A stretch of 64,000 bases of DNA from Rattus norvegicus. Taxonomy: Eukaryota; Chordata; Mammalia; Rodentia; Muridae. The stretch lies in NCBI RefSeq assembly GCF_036323735.1, contig NC_086023.1, positions 19,385,001 to 19,449,000 on the forward strand, written 5' to 3'. Below the pieces are notes generated by a model. It was not told where the DNA came from. It saw nothing but the letters and a program-made list of their open reading frames with translations, and did not search any database. Positions 23,565-34,250 of the stretch are shown here, piece after piece; position 1 is the stretch's first letter, and each line of letters begins with the position of its first letter. The position numbers and the translations under genes are program-made.

Positions 23565-26132
23565 GTGCGTGTCCACAGAATATGTCTCCTTTGTGGGGCT
23601 GTGTTCGGCTACCTGCTTCTTGCATGGTCCTGGGCTCTGCCCACTCAATAGCATTCAGAACCGTCCAGCAGACCCTGAAAAACTATGAAGTGTTTTTTTT
23701 CATTTTTTTCCCTAGAAAATCAATCCATAATCATCCATTTTTCACAGAGGAGTCCTCTGCTCTCACACTGACACTGGGTTTCCTCTGTTTTGTAGTACTA
23801 AGAGTGAACCCAGGGCTGCCCACATGCTGAGTCAGGTTTCTCCAGTCTTCCTGTTGTTTAAAAACACAGCACCATATAAATAAACTATCCCACTAGGTTG
23901 AGTACATTTTTCTCATGTCTTTCTAGTTACAGCATTGCCAACAGAGTGCTGGAACTGTGAGGTTTCCCTCATGGCATCTTCCAAATGACACACAAAATGC
24001 CAGAGGAGTGAGGTGAAGCAGGTTTCCACCTTTTAGCATTTGTTCCTCCCGATCTGCAGCCCTGAGAGTTAGGTTGATTTTTAATTCAGGTGCCTTGTAC
24101 CACCAATTACACCATCATTGCCATCTGCTGTGTTCTGCCAAGACTGCAGTTCATAAAGCAGAGCTTCTCTTCTAGAGTCAGGGACCTCGGGGAGGCAGGA
24201 AAACCCGGGAGCATCTCTGGTGTGATAGCCCGGCGTTCTCAGCAAGAGGTTGTATAATAAGTCATGAGGAAGAGAGGACGAAGATGGGCAAAGGATAATG
24301 AAAAGGAAATTACCAGAAACACAAGGAAAATGAGAACATCCTGGGGCTAGGGCTAGCTGAGCCGAGGGGGAGAGCGTTGTGGTACATGATCAGTGAACGT
24401 GGCAGCAGCCAGTGGTCCTGCACTGCGGGGTACTGTCTGTGCCTTGTTTGAGAACTAAAGAAATTTTTAAGTTTTCTGCAGTAAAAGCTACCAGCTATGG
24501 CAGGACTCCCCACTAGACAGTGTTCTGGCTTCCGATGAGAACCTTCTAGTAGACGTCATCGGACAAAGCAGATGAGAAGAGGCTGGCCCGGGAAGAGGAA
24601 ATTCCAGTTATTTCCTCTAAATGCCCTGGTTCGGACACCTTCTGAGCTGAACAGTAAAACGGAGCTGAAAATTACAGGAATTAGATGACGCTGGGCTCAA
24701 AAGCATAACCTTGGGGCTGGTACACTTGGACTTCATCCTGAGAGAGTCAACGGACCAGGGCGAGGCACAGTTAGTTGAGTGTCAGGATAGAGTTTGCATG
24801 TTAGAAAGAATTCTTTGGCCAAATCAAAGGATGTGTGAGGAGAGGTGAAGGCATTCTCCAGAAGGCCAATGAATGACACAGACCCAGAAACGGGGCACAG
24901 CAGAGGGGAAGGAGATAGACCAGTGTGGTAGGGGGTAAAGGAGTGCTGCACGCCTAGCATGTGAGCCCTGGACACTGAGTTTAAGGCTGTACAGAGAGGA
25001 GAGGGAGAGGAATAGGAAGAAACTGCGATGCATGGGGGAACAGATAGAAAGAGAAAGAAGATAAGAGATACACAGGGCTCACTAAATTGGGAGTGTGGAT
25101 GACTCCATTGAAGGAGCTTGCTAGTTTTCAAGCACTTTATTTCTCTTTAAAATTTATTTATTTATTCACTTTATATCCCAATATCAGCCTCCCCTCTCCT
25201 CCCAGTACCCCCTCACACAGATCCTCCCCGCATTCCTCGCTCCCCTTCTCAAAGGAGAAGGGGAACTCCCTCTGGGTATCGCCCCTACACTAATCCTCCT
25301 CACCCCCAGCTTCCCAGGACATCAAGTCACTGCAGAGCCTAGTACAACCTCTCCCACTGAGGTAGGACAAGGTGGTCTAGTCGGGGCAACAGGATGCACA
25401 GGCAGGCTGGCAACAGACTCAGACACAGCCCCAGCTCCAGTTGTTGGGGGACCTGCATGATGACCAAGCTACACTTCTGCTACATATGAAAGCACTTTAT
25501 TTCTAATAAAAATACTCATAAACCAACAGTCCTAGAAACCACCATCACTTCATGTCCAATGCAAGTTCACTAGTAGGAATTCACACTTACTATAGATAGA
25601 GCAGGGATAGAAACCTGGATGTCGCTGGCTCTCAGGCCCTGTGATTTGAGCACTTTCCTTTACAGATGCCTTCCTGTTAGCCTGGACTGGCACTAGAAGC
25701 CTACACCCAGCTTCTAATCAGGCAGAAGCCTGCAGCACCCAAGCTTTTACCTTCATTAGCAGGGATGAATCTGTGCACACTGCCTTCTGTCTTCAAAGGC
25801 CATCCTATATGCATTTAAAAGAAGCGAAGCAGTGTGTGGTTTTCTAAAGGGCCAACATTCCTTACAACCTGAGAAGAAATAGTAAGTTGACCCTTCAATA
25901 TGACCAGCTGAGTCCTCTGGTCTTGGGCAAGCAATCTGCTTCCCTGGCCTTCCAGGGGCCACTGGGGCTCCTGAAGCTCTAGAGTTCCCTTTCATTCACC
26001 TGAAAGTTTCTCTCAGTAGTTCAGACCATTAGGATTCAGACTGTTAGAACACCTTGTTTCCTTGGGGTAGAAAAATAAGATGGGAATTTGGATGGATTTA
26101 CAATGAGAAATAGCAGCTGCTTCTCTCCACAG
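23565..26132 (+). other. Rgs20: Rgs20 last intron
   Basis: GT-AG intron of 2568 nt between the two RGS-box exons. Apart from the L1 3'UTR remnant at 25140-25490 I recognise nothing in it. Confidence 0.88.
25140..25490 (-). repeat. L1 (Lx) 3'UTR fragment
   Basis: On the plus strand it starts aaaatttatttatttattca and runs through tctcccactgaggtaggaca to gttgggggacctgcatgatg. This is the antisense of the rodent Lx 3'UTR. It sits in the last Rgs20 intron. Confidence 0.85.
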
Positions 26133-26321
26133 GTCAGCCTGGACTCCCGAGTGCGAGAGGTTATCAACAGAAACATGGTGGATCCATCTCAACACATCTT
26201 TGATGACGCTCAACTGCAGATCTACACCCTAATGCACAGAGACTCCTATCCCCGCTTCATGAACTCCACAGTCTATAAGGATTTACTTAAGTCCTTAGCT
26301 GAGAAAGCAGTTGAAGCATAG
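26133..26321 (+). CDS. Rgs20: Rgs20 terminal coding exon (C-terminal half of RGS box)
   Basis: The acceptor is tctccacag. The exon reads 62 codons in phase 0 from VSLDSRVREV to EKAVEA and then TAG at 26319-26321. It carries the last helices of the RGS box, including the DAQLQIYTLMHRDSYPRF segment that completes the G-alpha-binding face. The Asp before AQLQIYTLM and the Arg-Asp-Ser motif are intact. The open frame extending upstream to 26088 is intronic. The short tail after the box (KSLAEKAVEA) is typical of RGS20. The exon continues into the 3'UTR. Confidence 0.95.
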   Translation, partial: VSLDSRVREVINRNMVDPSQHIFDDAQLQIYTLMHRDSYPRFMNSTVYKDLLKSLAEKAVEA

Positions 26322-26814
26322 GTGGTTTTGAATATATTTATTATTAACAAAACAAGAAAATAACTCATGGATTCCGTCTAGCACAGGGGATTTAGAGATA
26401 GGATGTCTTGTGCTACAGTGATTCTGACTGTTGTAATAACAGATTCTTCCTCCACGGAAAGTTCTCGATTCACAATGGAAATTGCAGCCACCTATAGCGA
26501 TACTTATCAGACAAGAGGGCGGTGGGCATGACTGCCTTAGATAGTGTGCTCACACTCACAATAACAGTAGCATGTTCTCAGGGGCAGGGCATGCACTAGC
26601 CTCTGTTCTGCCTGAAGCATAGATATACAAGGAACAAATGGTAACACTTTGTTTTGCATGAGTTCAATACTATATTGCTCTCCAAAGAAGTGGCATTCAA
26701 ATCCTTCTCAACTAACCCTTCCCTCAGTCTGAATACTTTACTTGGCACCATGCCAGGTCTGAGAGTCACATCTCACAAAGATGTGACCATTCCTTGTAAA
26801 AATGGTGGAAACCT

Positions 26815-26875
<61 letters not shown>

Positions 26876-26892
26876 GCATGCCTGTGTGTGTT

Positions 26893-26940
<48 letters not shown>
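26815..26940. repeat. (CT)n and (GT)n compound microsatellite in Rgs20 3'UTR
   Basis: A CT tract with one TTT interruption is followed by a short spacer and about 20 pure GT units. Both would be in the mature Rgs20 transcript if the predicted polyA site is used. Confidence 0.95.
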
Positions 26941-26941
<1 letters not shown>

Positions 26942-27095
26942 TCTGTTATGGTTGGTAGAACACATCATGCTCTAGGTGGGTCACTCTCAGAGGTTTGGTA
27001 AATGAAGCAACATTTAAAATGAAAAGATGACTGTATTGTCAGAACGTGAAGAATGAACTTTGAAGTTCATAGTTTGTCATGTTCACAAATCCTCA

Positions 27096-27101
27096 AATAA
27101 A
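27096..27101 (+). terminator. Rgs20: Predicted Rgs20 polyadenylation signal AATAAA
   Basis: This is the first canonical AATAAA after the Rgs20 stop codon, 775 nt downstream. T-rich sequence (ttttaatttttattg) follows directly and could serve as the downstream element. The assignment is by position only. Confidence 0.55.
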
Positions 27102-28032
27102 CAATTTTAATTTTTATTGAAAGAAATATGGATATTTTTACTCTGAAAAATGAAATGCAAGTGTTTTCTCTCAAGCTTGTATTATCTGGAATTACTGAGG
27201 AACATGGATCATGTACGGATGTATGCAATACATCCTTCACCTTCCAGATGAGCATGCTGTCTTTAGATCCCACTATATTATTTTAATCACAGCAAATAGG
27301 ATGACTTCATAGTTTACAGGTAAAGTAAAAATGGTCATAGACCTAAGCCACCCTGAACAATCCCATACCTATAACAAATGGGAAATATAACAAACCAGAC
27401 AGATTTCAGGAGCAGGTTAGACACTTAATCTACAGAGACCACATCAGCTCCACCATTGTACAGAAGTCTTGGCCTCCCCTTTGCCTGGTCCTGCAACAGC
27501 CTGACTGACTTTGTTACTCAGCACAACCCCAAATAAGACTCCTTTCCATCATTCTCAACAAACCATCTTCCCTCTAAGTTTTCATGAAACTTGTCCTTCC
27601 ACTGTCTATGAACCCACAAATACACAAGCCCAGCATCCCTCCTCACCTCCTTCAATTCATCTCAAAGAATAATGAGTCTTGTACTTTTCATGGTGCCAGT
27701 CCCTTGCATATGCTTCTGATCCCATTTTATCCAACCATTATTTTCCCTGAACAGAGGCCATAACTGCAATTCTCCAATGGGTTACATGCTGGTGGTACCT
27801 ACAATATACTGTTGTAAGTCCTAAAACGGAGTAAATCCAGTTCAAAGAATTGTAAAGGTTATATAAAGATTTTGGCAGAATTTCCTCCATGTAGGGAGCG
27901 GCGCGGCAAAACAAAGATGGCGTCGACAGCCAGCCCTGTCTGAATGTAAACAACTTACCGCGAATGCGCAGGCTTGTTCCGTCGTCAGGGCAGCTGTATG
28001 ATCTGGCGCCCTTCTGTGGTGAACAATAGTAC

Positions 28033-28044
28033 TGCGCATGCGCG
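28033..28044. promoter_or_regulatory. NRF1 palindrome in the LTR
   Basis: tgcgcatgcgcg matches the NRF1 consensus YGCGCAYGCGCR exactly. It lies about 170 bp upstream of the LTR TATA box. Binding is inferred, not shown. Confidence 0.6.
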
Positions 28045-28210
28045 AGTTTTGCACCTGGTGTCAGTTGGGTGGTAATATGCTAATGAGGGGGCGGCACCAT
28101 GCTGGTGAGGTGATTCATTCTCCGCCAATCCCTGGAGGACAAGTAGTGGGGTGATAGTGGGGTGACCCATGCCCCACCAATCCCTGAGAGATTATTAGCA
28201 TACTGTTGTG

Positions 28211-28219
28211 TATATAAGG
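28211..28219 (+). promoter_or_regulatory. LTR TATA box
   Basis: tatataagg in the expected U3 position, about 125 bp before the LTR end. Confidence 0.6.
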
Positions 28220-29075
28220 CGAGCAAATTTGCCGCTCGTGGTCCCCGTGTCAACAATGAAGGTGTCCTGCAGTAAAGACTGTTGAGAAGAATCCAACCGT
28301 GTTGTGTCTTTCTTGCCTGCCGAGGTGGGCGTGACACCACCAGAGTTTAACCCTATAAAACAAGACTATATCCTGCCAATAGTTACTACAGGTGAAGAAG
28401 GTATTTTATTGACTTCAAATGATACAGTGAAGGATATGTGAAGTATCAGGTAATTGTAAGGTATATAAAAGGACACTTGGAGAGATCATTTGTGTAGAGG
28501 GACCTGCATGGCCAAATATATTATGTGGAGCTAAGTGTGGTTACACATACCTGCATTCTTGGCACACAGGAAGGTGGAGCAGGATTTTGAGTTTGAAAGT
28601 GGGATGAATTATACAGAGAGACTGCATTAACAATTACAGTATGGATACTAGGGTGGAAGTCAGGTTTTCAGCACAGAGATGATTTAGAATCCCTGGGGAG
28701 GTAAAACATGAAGACTGCTGATAAGCCCTTATGTGAATGAGCAGAGAGGTGAGTCTCAAAGAAGGCTCGGAAGGATTTGCCTTCATATATGTAAGAAGAG
28801 AGAGGACATGCAGACATGGCATAAGGACAGATGTTTCAAGCAACGAGAAAGCAGCGTTTCCTAGAAGTAAGGCAACATTCACTTATCTAAGGTTGGTCTG
28901 CTCTTCTACACCATCATCCTCCTGGGATCCCTCCCACACTGTAGGCTTGCTCCATTTCCCCCATAAGAACAGCCTGTATATGTTGACACAGTTGACACTC
29001 TCACTAGGCTCCTTTTTCTCTTTCCTTCTCTGACCCAGCACATCTCTCTATATCACTGTTAAAAAGATCCCCCAC

Positions 29076-29160
29076 ACAGTCATTGGTGGTGCACACCTTT
29101 AATCCCAGAATGCAAGAGGCAGAGGCAGGCAGATCTCTGTGAGTTTGAGGCTATGTCACA
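29076..29160 (+). repeat. B1 SINE fragment
   Basis: gtggtgcacacctttaatcc and gaggcagaggcaggcagatc; only the first half is present. Confidence 0.85.
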
Positions 29161-29164
29161 ACTG

Positions 29165-30200
29165 AAATGGAAAGGTATCCTAGCAGTTGAAAGCCAACAA
29201 ATACCCCAGAGGTCCATTGGAGAAGCTGGTGTTCTGTGGGTGAAATCTGGAGGTTGGAAGTCCTTGGGGGAGAGTTTAAGTTTGCATATCTGGAGAGAAA
29301 CGTACCCTGGCAATTGGGAACCAAGGAATACCATAAAGTAACACACAATAAACCTCACACAAGATATTTATTGGGAGGAAACAACCTAGGTAGGGTGCTG
29401 CTTCTGCTTGGGTGAGAAGACAGCAGGAAGCTGAGCAGTAGGCAAAACTTATTTATGTTGGATTTCTTGGAGGTAGCACTTTCCAAGGAGAGGATTGGTG
29501 GGGTTTCAATCCTGAGCTTGATGGAGCTCACGGATTGACAGGTTGTCCTCTTCAAAGATTGGTGGGACTTCTTTTTTTCTTCTAAGATGGGACCTGGCCA
29601 CTCTACTGCCTCAGGGTTGGAAATGAAAGTTATAGCTTTCAGAAAAGGATTCTTGGAACCTTGAAGGCTGTCTTCGGGGGGGCAGATCCTGGCTGCTGGA
29701 GTTCCTTGGGCCTGGGCTGGCCACTTACCTGCCTTGAGGGTTTACACAGTTTACAAAGGGAGTCCACTAGGGAATGCTTTCCCTACTACTTAGTATGAAT
29801 AGACAGTAGAGGGCCTGGTCACAGATGTCCCAAGAATCCAGTAGTTGCTTAGTCCATCAGCCTGGATGTCTCAGCTGGTCTTGAGTATACAATGGAATCC
29901 TGAAGGAGTTGGGTCTAAAGGCAGTGAAGAATAGACTTGTTAGCAAGGTGAAAGCAAGAAGGCAAAGAGCAAAAGTTTCCTTCATCCTGTGTCCTTTTAT
30001 ATAGACTTCCAGCAGAAGGCATGACACAGTTTAAATCTGCATTAAAGATTTGGATTCAAGGTCTGTCTTCCAACCTCAAAGATCTGGATTAGAAGTAGAT
30101 CTCAAATTAAGCAAAAATTGCTCAAAGGTATAACTTCTATTTTTTTAATTTTAGTTAATTTCAGGAGTATAGTCAGTGGACAACCAAGAATAGCCATCAC
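29165..30200. repeat. Unassigned rodent interspersed repeat
   Basis: The block ends gacaaccaagaatagccatc, a phrase common at ends of rodent LTR-type repeats, and contains gtgtccttttatatagactt and paired gatttggattcaag/gatctggattagaag blocks. I cannot name the family or orientation. Confidence 0.4.
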
Positions 30201-30254
30201 AGGGAGATGTAACATCTATGTATCTATGTAACATCTGTAACAGATGTGCTTGGT

Positions 30255-30610
30255 AAACCGGAATTACTGCTGAAAATGCACCCTCATGTTATACCATGCA
30301 CAAACCCCAACTCAACATGATAAAAGATTCACATATCAAGGCCCCAAACTGTAAATCACCTAGATAAAACTGCAACAGAAATGACCCAGGACCTCAGCAT
30401 TGGTGGTGGGTTTTGAAGATGGTGCCAAAGCAGAAGCCACAAAAACAAAACTGGAGAAGTGGCAGTACATGAGAATCTAACACTTCCTGTCTACACAGGA
30501 AACAATGCACAGTAAGAAAGCTGCCTATGGAGTGGAAGAGTCTGCTCAAAAACTATGCATCTGTCAAGAGCCATCTAGGAGAAACTAAAAATTAGCAGGT
30601 GATTTTCCTG
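30255..30610 (+). repeat. Old L1 ORF2 fragment
   Basis: Phrases such as actcaacatgataaaagatt, gccacaaaaacaaaactgga and acaggaaacaatgcacag track the C-terminal part of L1 ORF2 in sense. It is heavily diverged with no open frame. Confidence 0.7.
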
Positions 30611-31333
30611 ACATGGTTCCACCATGGACTAAATCTGTGACAGATTTGCTTCTCTAGGCAAGGCCAAGAGGATTAAACCAGAGGAAAGATCTCTGCGACT
30701 GATATGCTTTTTCTTCTATTACTAAGTATATAATAATCACTAGGTATTGACTCACCCTTTTGAGCAGATCTCTACAGACCTACAAAGATGTACTAACTTA
30801 TGGTGATGTTATGTAGACAAATACATAATGATTCTATAGAATTCCTGATTTGATTCAAATAATTTTAGGAAGAAAGTTTTTAGAGATGGTCTTAGTTGCT
30901 AGAGAGATGTAATAAAGTTAGAATCAAGACTAGAGTGTGTCCACTCCTCATGATAATAAGTAAAGGCTTAAGAAATGTGTTTAAGAAATACAGTGAGCTT
31001 TCATAATTATACTAAAAAGAGAAATAGACGGGACAAATTTGTGTACAAGGAAAAACATTTAGGTCCAAGGATAAAGTCACAGATGTGTACTATGATAAGG
31101 CAAGGCTGTGTAGAAACTGTTGCTTTGAACTTATAATGAGCATATTATAATAAAGTACTGCTTTGAACTTAATATCAACATCCTTCTGTATCTCCCATTC
31201 TCTGGAACATTTTATCTCTGAAGCAATTTTCTAAGGAACTTTTTGTCTAAGAAGGTATAAAAAAGACCAGAGAAAAGAAATAAACTTGTTGGTTGAATGG
31301 TTTGTCTTGGGGAGCTTTGCCCCATTCACCCAT

Positions 31334-31657
31334 TGTGATGGTTTGCATATGCTTAGCCCAGAGAGTGACACTATTAGAATTTATGGCCTTGTTGAAGGAA
31401 CTATGTCACAGTGGGGGTGGGCTTGGAGACCCTCCTCCTAGCTGCCTGGGGATGCTCAGTCTGTTCCTGGCTTCCATTGGGTAAAGATGTAGAACTCAGC
31501 TCCTCCTGCACCATGCCTGCCTGGATGCTGTCATGCTCCCGCCTTGATGATAATGGACTGAACCTCTGAATCTGTTAGCCAGCCCCAACTAAATGTTGTC
31601 CTTTATAAAACTTGCATCGATCATGGTATCTATTTACAGCAATAAAACCCTAAGACA
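31334..31657 (+). repeat. 5' LTR of the non-autonomous element
   Basis: Starts tgtgatgg and ends taagaca. Contains a polyA signal in the caataaaaccc block near its end. It aligns throughout with the 3' copy. Confidence 0.85.
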
Positions 31658-32221
31658 GAAGTTGGTACCAGGGACTGGGTTATTGCTGTGATAGGTCTGA
31701 CCATGATTTTGTTTGGAAGAATGTGGATTTGGGGACTTTTGATTTGGAAAGCAGAGGAATGCTTTAAATGGGGCTTAATGGGCTATCTTAGTAGGAATGA
31801 AGAAGTCTTTGTAACTGAGAGTGATTTGAACTGTGCAGGCCTGGCCCAAGAGGTTTCAGAGGAGAAGAATTTCTGTATGTGCTGTAAAGACTGCTTTTGT
31901 GGTATTTTGGTGAGGAATGTGCCTGCTTTCTGCCCTTGTCTGAAGAGTCAGCCTGAGGCTAAGGTGAAAAGACTCAGATTAATTGCATTGACAAAGGAGG
32001 TCTCAGAAACACCCATCATAGATTTTGTTCTCTGGTTAAGTCTCATGGAGAGCATTTTAATGAAAAAAGGGAAGCTGAAAAAGGAAAAATACAAAATATA
32101 TGGTTTGAGTATTAAAGGGACACCAGGAAGTGAAATGGAGCTGAATCCTGTGTTCAAGGGTATTAAATTGAATTAAGGGAGTAATGACCTTGGGGCAAGA
32201 TCCCACCCAGCTAAATTAGCT

Positions 32222-32322
32222 CCAGGCAACTTAGTACAAACCTTTAATCCCAGGAGACAGGCATACAGATCTCTAAATTCAAGGTCAATCTACAGAGCAA
32301 GATCCAGGACAGCCAAGAAAAG
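32222..32322 (+). repeat. B1 SINE within the element
   Basis: acaaacctttaatcccagga and gatccaggacagcc; diverged B1 inside the interior. Confidence 0.6.
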
Positions 32323-32425
32323 AGGAAGCTAGTGATAATGCAATAGACCAAGGGGTCCATGTTCCAGCTCCTGCAAGCAGCAGAACTCAGCAGCTTCAGC
32401 CATGTGTCTCTGGCTTTATATCCAA

Positions 32426-33028
32426 TGAAAGACCCCAGCTTAGCAGCAGTAACGCCATTTTGCAAGGCTGTACTTAAGATGACTGGTTCAGGGAAAGGTT
32501 AGAACACTGAGTACACAGCGGCTGCCAAGCAAGATGTGTCTGGTTGAAGGCCTGGCAACAGGACGACTTCGGTTGAGCACCTGACAATGAAAAAAGCCCC
32601 GGGAGAGGTCCCACACCCTGGTGGGGGGCCGAGTCAGTCGTTATGTTCCAAGAAGGTAGCTAGGAAACTTGCCCCCGGGCTGAACCCTTGGGGGGCCGAG
32701 TCAGCCGTTATGTTTCAGGAAGGTAGCTAGGAAACTTGCCCCCGGGGCTAAACCCTTGCCATATTAGAATCCACCAATTATATCCCTGTAACCATGCATC
32801 TGCTTCTGTATGCTTGCTTCTGCTCCCCAAAATCCTATAAAAGCCCATCCTTGGTTCCGTGGGGCGTGCCAGTCCCCCGAGTGACTGAAGCGCCCGCAGG
32901 TGCCTGTGCCTGTGTATCCCGACAATAAACCAAATCCTCTTGCTGATTGCATCCTGTGGTGTCTCGGTCTGGTCTTTAGAGTTGGAGGGTCTCCATCCCG
33001 AGGGAAAGTTCTCCCTGAGAGCTTTTCA
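32426..33028 (+). mobile_element. Nested gammaretrovirus-type (ERV1) solo LTR
   Basis: Begins TGAAAGACCCC with gtaacgccattttgcaaggc, a hallmark of murine-type gammaretroviral U3, and ends ttttCA. The 4-bp ccaa is duplicated at 32422-32425 and 33029-33032. It has ctataaaag as TATA, caataaa as polyA signal, and ctcttgctgattgcatc in the R/U5 region. U3 carries a 67-bp tandem duplication. No internal region or primer site remains, so it is a solo LTR made by recombination. Confidence 0.9.
32623..32758 (+). promoter_or_regulatory. 67-bp tandem repeat in U3 (enhancer-like)
   Basis: Two units starting ggggggccgagtcag at 32623 and 32690 each run through ggtagctaggaaacttgccc to aacccttg, with few mismatches. 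Direct repeats at this place in gammaretroviral U3 normally act as enhancers; activity here is inferred. Confidence 0.8.
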
Positions 33029-33940
33029 CCAAGAGGAGAAGGAGACAGTTGATGCTCGTTAACTGGGGCTAAGAAAGAGACCAGCATCATTGAGGTGAAA
33101 TCTTCTGGGAAGTGATTTTTGAGAGCTGTGTTCCAGAGATGCCATGGTTATACTTTGTGCTGTGGCTGGACTTGGTAATGTGTAAGAGTCACCCAGGTGG
33201 TACTGGTTTTGAAGGCATGAAGGTGTCATGAAGAGCAGTTGTGGCTGGGCACTGTGAGAGGCTGTGGAAGGCCATTGGTGAAGGTGCATCCTCAGTTGCA
33301 ATTGACAGCCCAGGACTGAAAGGGTCATGCAAAGGAGTTGTGGCTTGGCACCAAGAAGAGAGCCTAGGAGAGGCTATTAGTGAAGCCTAGTTGCAATGGA
33401 GGACCCTAGTGTATTAGCAATGCCAGTACTATGGGAGGATCACCAAGAACATCTGAGGCAGTGGAGTGGATCAACAGAGGGCAGAGCTGGAGAAGTGAAG
33501 CCAGCCCTTTGGAGGATCATGTGTGGATTGAAACAAGTTGCCTTGGAGACCCAAAGATGTTAAAGATGCCAGAGCCATGACTATCTGCTGAGGAAAGCTG
33601 CTAACAGGGATTGGAACCAGATCAGGAGAAAGAAGTTTGTTGCAGTCAAAAAAGATGAAAAAGGAGTTGAAGATCTGAAAATCACTTTGACATCAGACAT
33701 GGAGATGACAGAATGTGAAATTTGTCCAGTTGGTTGCCTGTCTTAATTCAGGGATTACAGTTAAGTAATGGATGGATCTCAGAAGAGACTTTGAACTTTG
33801 GACTTTAGCATTGTTGACATGCTATAAACTATGGGGACTTTGGAAGTTGGACTAAATGTACTTTTTTATTATACTATGTTTAGGTATGGTCTCTATAGAC
33901 TCATGTGTTTGAACAAGCCTATGGAGGTCAGGGAGTGGAA

Positions 33941-34250
33941 TGTGATACATATGCTTGGCCCAGAGAGTGGCACCATTATAAGGTGTGGCCTTGTTAGAGA
34001 AAATGTGTCACTGTGGGGGTGGGCTTGGAGACCCTCCTCCTAGCTGCCTGAGGATGCTCAGTCTGTTCCTGACTTCTGTCAGGTGAAGATGTAGAACTCA
34101 GCTCCTCCTGTACCATGCCTACCTGGATGCCACCATGCTCCCACCTTGATGATAATGGATTGACCTGTAAGCCAGCCCCAATGAAATGTTGTGCTTTATA
34201 AAACTTGCATTGGTCATGGTGTTTGTTCACAGCAATAAAACCCTAAGACA
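33941..34250 (+). repeat. 3' LTR of the non-autonomous element
   Basis: Starts tgtgatac, ends ccctaagaca. Carries ggtgtggccttgttagag and gatgtagaactcagctcctc as in the 5' copy, with a scatter of substitutions and small indels that indicate an old insertion. Confidence 0.85.

Larger units (their letters stand above)
12351..27120 (+). other. Rgs20: Rgs20 gene, 3' portion (four coding exons plus 3'UTR)
   Basis: RGS20 (RGSZ1) belongs to the RZ subfamily of regulators of G-protein signalling. It accelerates GTP hydrolysis by G-alpha-z/i at the plasma membrane and Golgi. Exons at 12351-12502, 18481-18564, 23330-23564 and 26133-26321 join in frame to 219 codons ending in TAG. They encode a cysteine string at residues 39-51 of the encoded stretch, a short linker, and an RGS box from about residue 92 to 208. 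Introns are 5978, 4765 and 2568 nt, all GT-AG. RGS17 and RGS19 share the cysteine string, but the linker (LTVRNQEDQRPQR) and the C-terminus ending EKAVEA fit RGS20 best. No upstream coding exon or CpG-rich promoter was recognised in 1-12350, so the 5' end is probably outside the window. Identity comes from remembered family sequences, not a search. Confidence 0.93.
26322..27120 (+). other. Rgs20: Rgs20 3' untranslated region
   Basis: The sequence after the stop is non-coding and runs to the first canonical AATAAA at 27096-27101, so an end near 27115-27125 is inferred. It contains a long (CT)n tract and an adjoining (GT)n tract at 26815-26940, which would be transcribed in the mRNA. No earlier AATAAA was seen. 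The end is predicted and needs transcript evidence. Confidence 0.6.
27890..28336 (+). mobile_element. Solo LTR of an IAP-related (ERVK class) element
   Basis: A 447-bp block begins TGTAGGGAGCGG and ends GTGACA, so it has TG...CA ends. It holds a TATA box (tatataagg, 28211-28219), paired gccaatccctg/accaatccctg blocks and a tgtgtctttcttgcctgccg U5-like end. This is the look of rodent IAPEY/IAP-type LTRs. No primer-binding site or internal sequence follows, so it is solo. The flanks share only cca next to each end, so the 6-bp duplication has decayed. It is GC- and CpG-richer than its surroundings. Confidence 0.8.
27121..31333. other. Intergenic region, left part
   Basis: Apart from the IAP-like LTR, a B1 fragment, an unassigned rodent repeat (about 29160-30200) and an L1 ORF2 scrap, I recognise nothing, in particular in 27130-27880, 28340-29070 and 30620-31330. 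No gene is supported. Confidence 0.6.
31334..34250 (+). mobile_element. Complete non-autonomous LTR element (ERVL/MaLR-like), interrupted
   Basis: Two similar LTRs (31334-31657 and 33941-34250) flank a non-coding interior in direct orientation. The 5 bases cccat are repeated at 31329-31333 and 34251-34255, which is the 5-bp duplication expected of ERVL/MaLR elements. The interior starts gttggtaccagggactgg and has no gag or pol similarity; an open frame of 162 codons at 31688-32176 shows no recognisable protein. A second LTR (32426-33028) and a B1-like copy are nested inside. Without the nested LTR the element is about 2.3 kb. Family name uncertain. Confidence 0.8.

Noticed and set aside
31688..32176. 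Open frame of 162 codons, the longest small unknown frame in the intergenic region
   Set aside because: It lies in the interior of a non-autonomous LTR element. It shows no gag, pol or other recognisable motif, and similar interiors are non-coding.
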